5,883 nucleotides of DNA from Nitrospirota bacterium. GTDB taxonomy: Bacteria; Nitrospirota; Thermodesulfovibrionia; UBA6902; DSMQ01. The translations under genes and the position numbers were made by a program. This document shows, in pieces, positions 5,881-5,883 of this stretch. The stretch's first letter is position 1. Each line of letters opens with the position of its first letter. The stretch is taken from assembly GCA_016207865.1 (NCBI GenBank), contig JACQZD010000152.1:1-5883 (forward strand), given 5' to 3'. The notes beneath the pieces were generated by a model. The model did no database searches. It worked only from the letters and a program-made list of their open reading frames with translations, and was not told where the DNA came from.

Positions 5881-5883
5881 TTA

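Overview
The window (5,883 bp) carries four protein-coding loci, all on the minus strand. The right-hand part is tightly packed. A gap of about 450 bp rich in A and T separates it from the left-most gene. Both outer genes run off the window or are incomplete at its edge. No rRNA, tRNA, CRISPR array, insertion sequence or integrase was seen.

Reading in the direction of transcription (right to left): (1) 5880-3733 is a multidomain iron-sulfur flavoprotein of the glutamate synthase family. It fuses a GltB-type GXGXG beta-helix to a GltD-like FAD/NAD(P) reductase and C-terminal 4Fe-4S sites. Its 5' end is probably incomplete. (2) 3713-2568 is a secreted nine-repeat TolB/WD40-like beta-propeller of unknown role. 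Its strong Shine-Dalgarno lies in the 19-bp gap after gene 1, so the two are almost certainly co-transcribed. (3) 2514-1044 is a nifA homologue (GAF, sigma-54 AAA+ and Fis-type HTH domains) broken into two reading frames. The break coincides with loss of about 20 conserved AAA+ residues between Walker A and the GAFTGA loop. (4) After the gap, with two candidate sigma-70 promoters and a hairpin, a secreted protein with tandem repeats of about 50 residues starts at 589 and runs off the left edge.

Genes 1 and 3 both concern nitrogen: assimilation into glutamate, and activation of nitrogen-fixation genes. The propeller gene between them has no obvious nitrogen role. Gene order, short gaps and common strand suggest one operon, although the 53-bp gap before nifA has no good ribosome-binding site.

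The source looks like an anaerobic or microaerophilic diazotroph. The glutamate synthase fusion, the NifA type and the secreted propellers fit Nitrospirota (Thermodesulfovibrio-like) or Desulfobacterota. This assignment is inference from protein style, not a search result. I see no clearly new biological system. The points most worth checking are the broken nifA, the operon linkage, and the structured gap at 590-1043.
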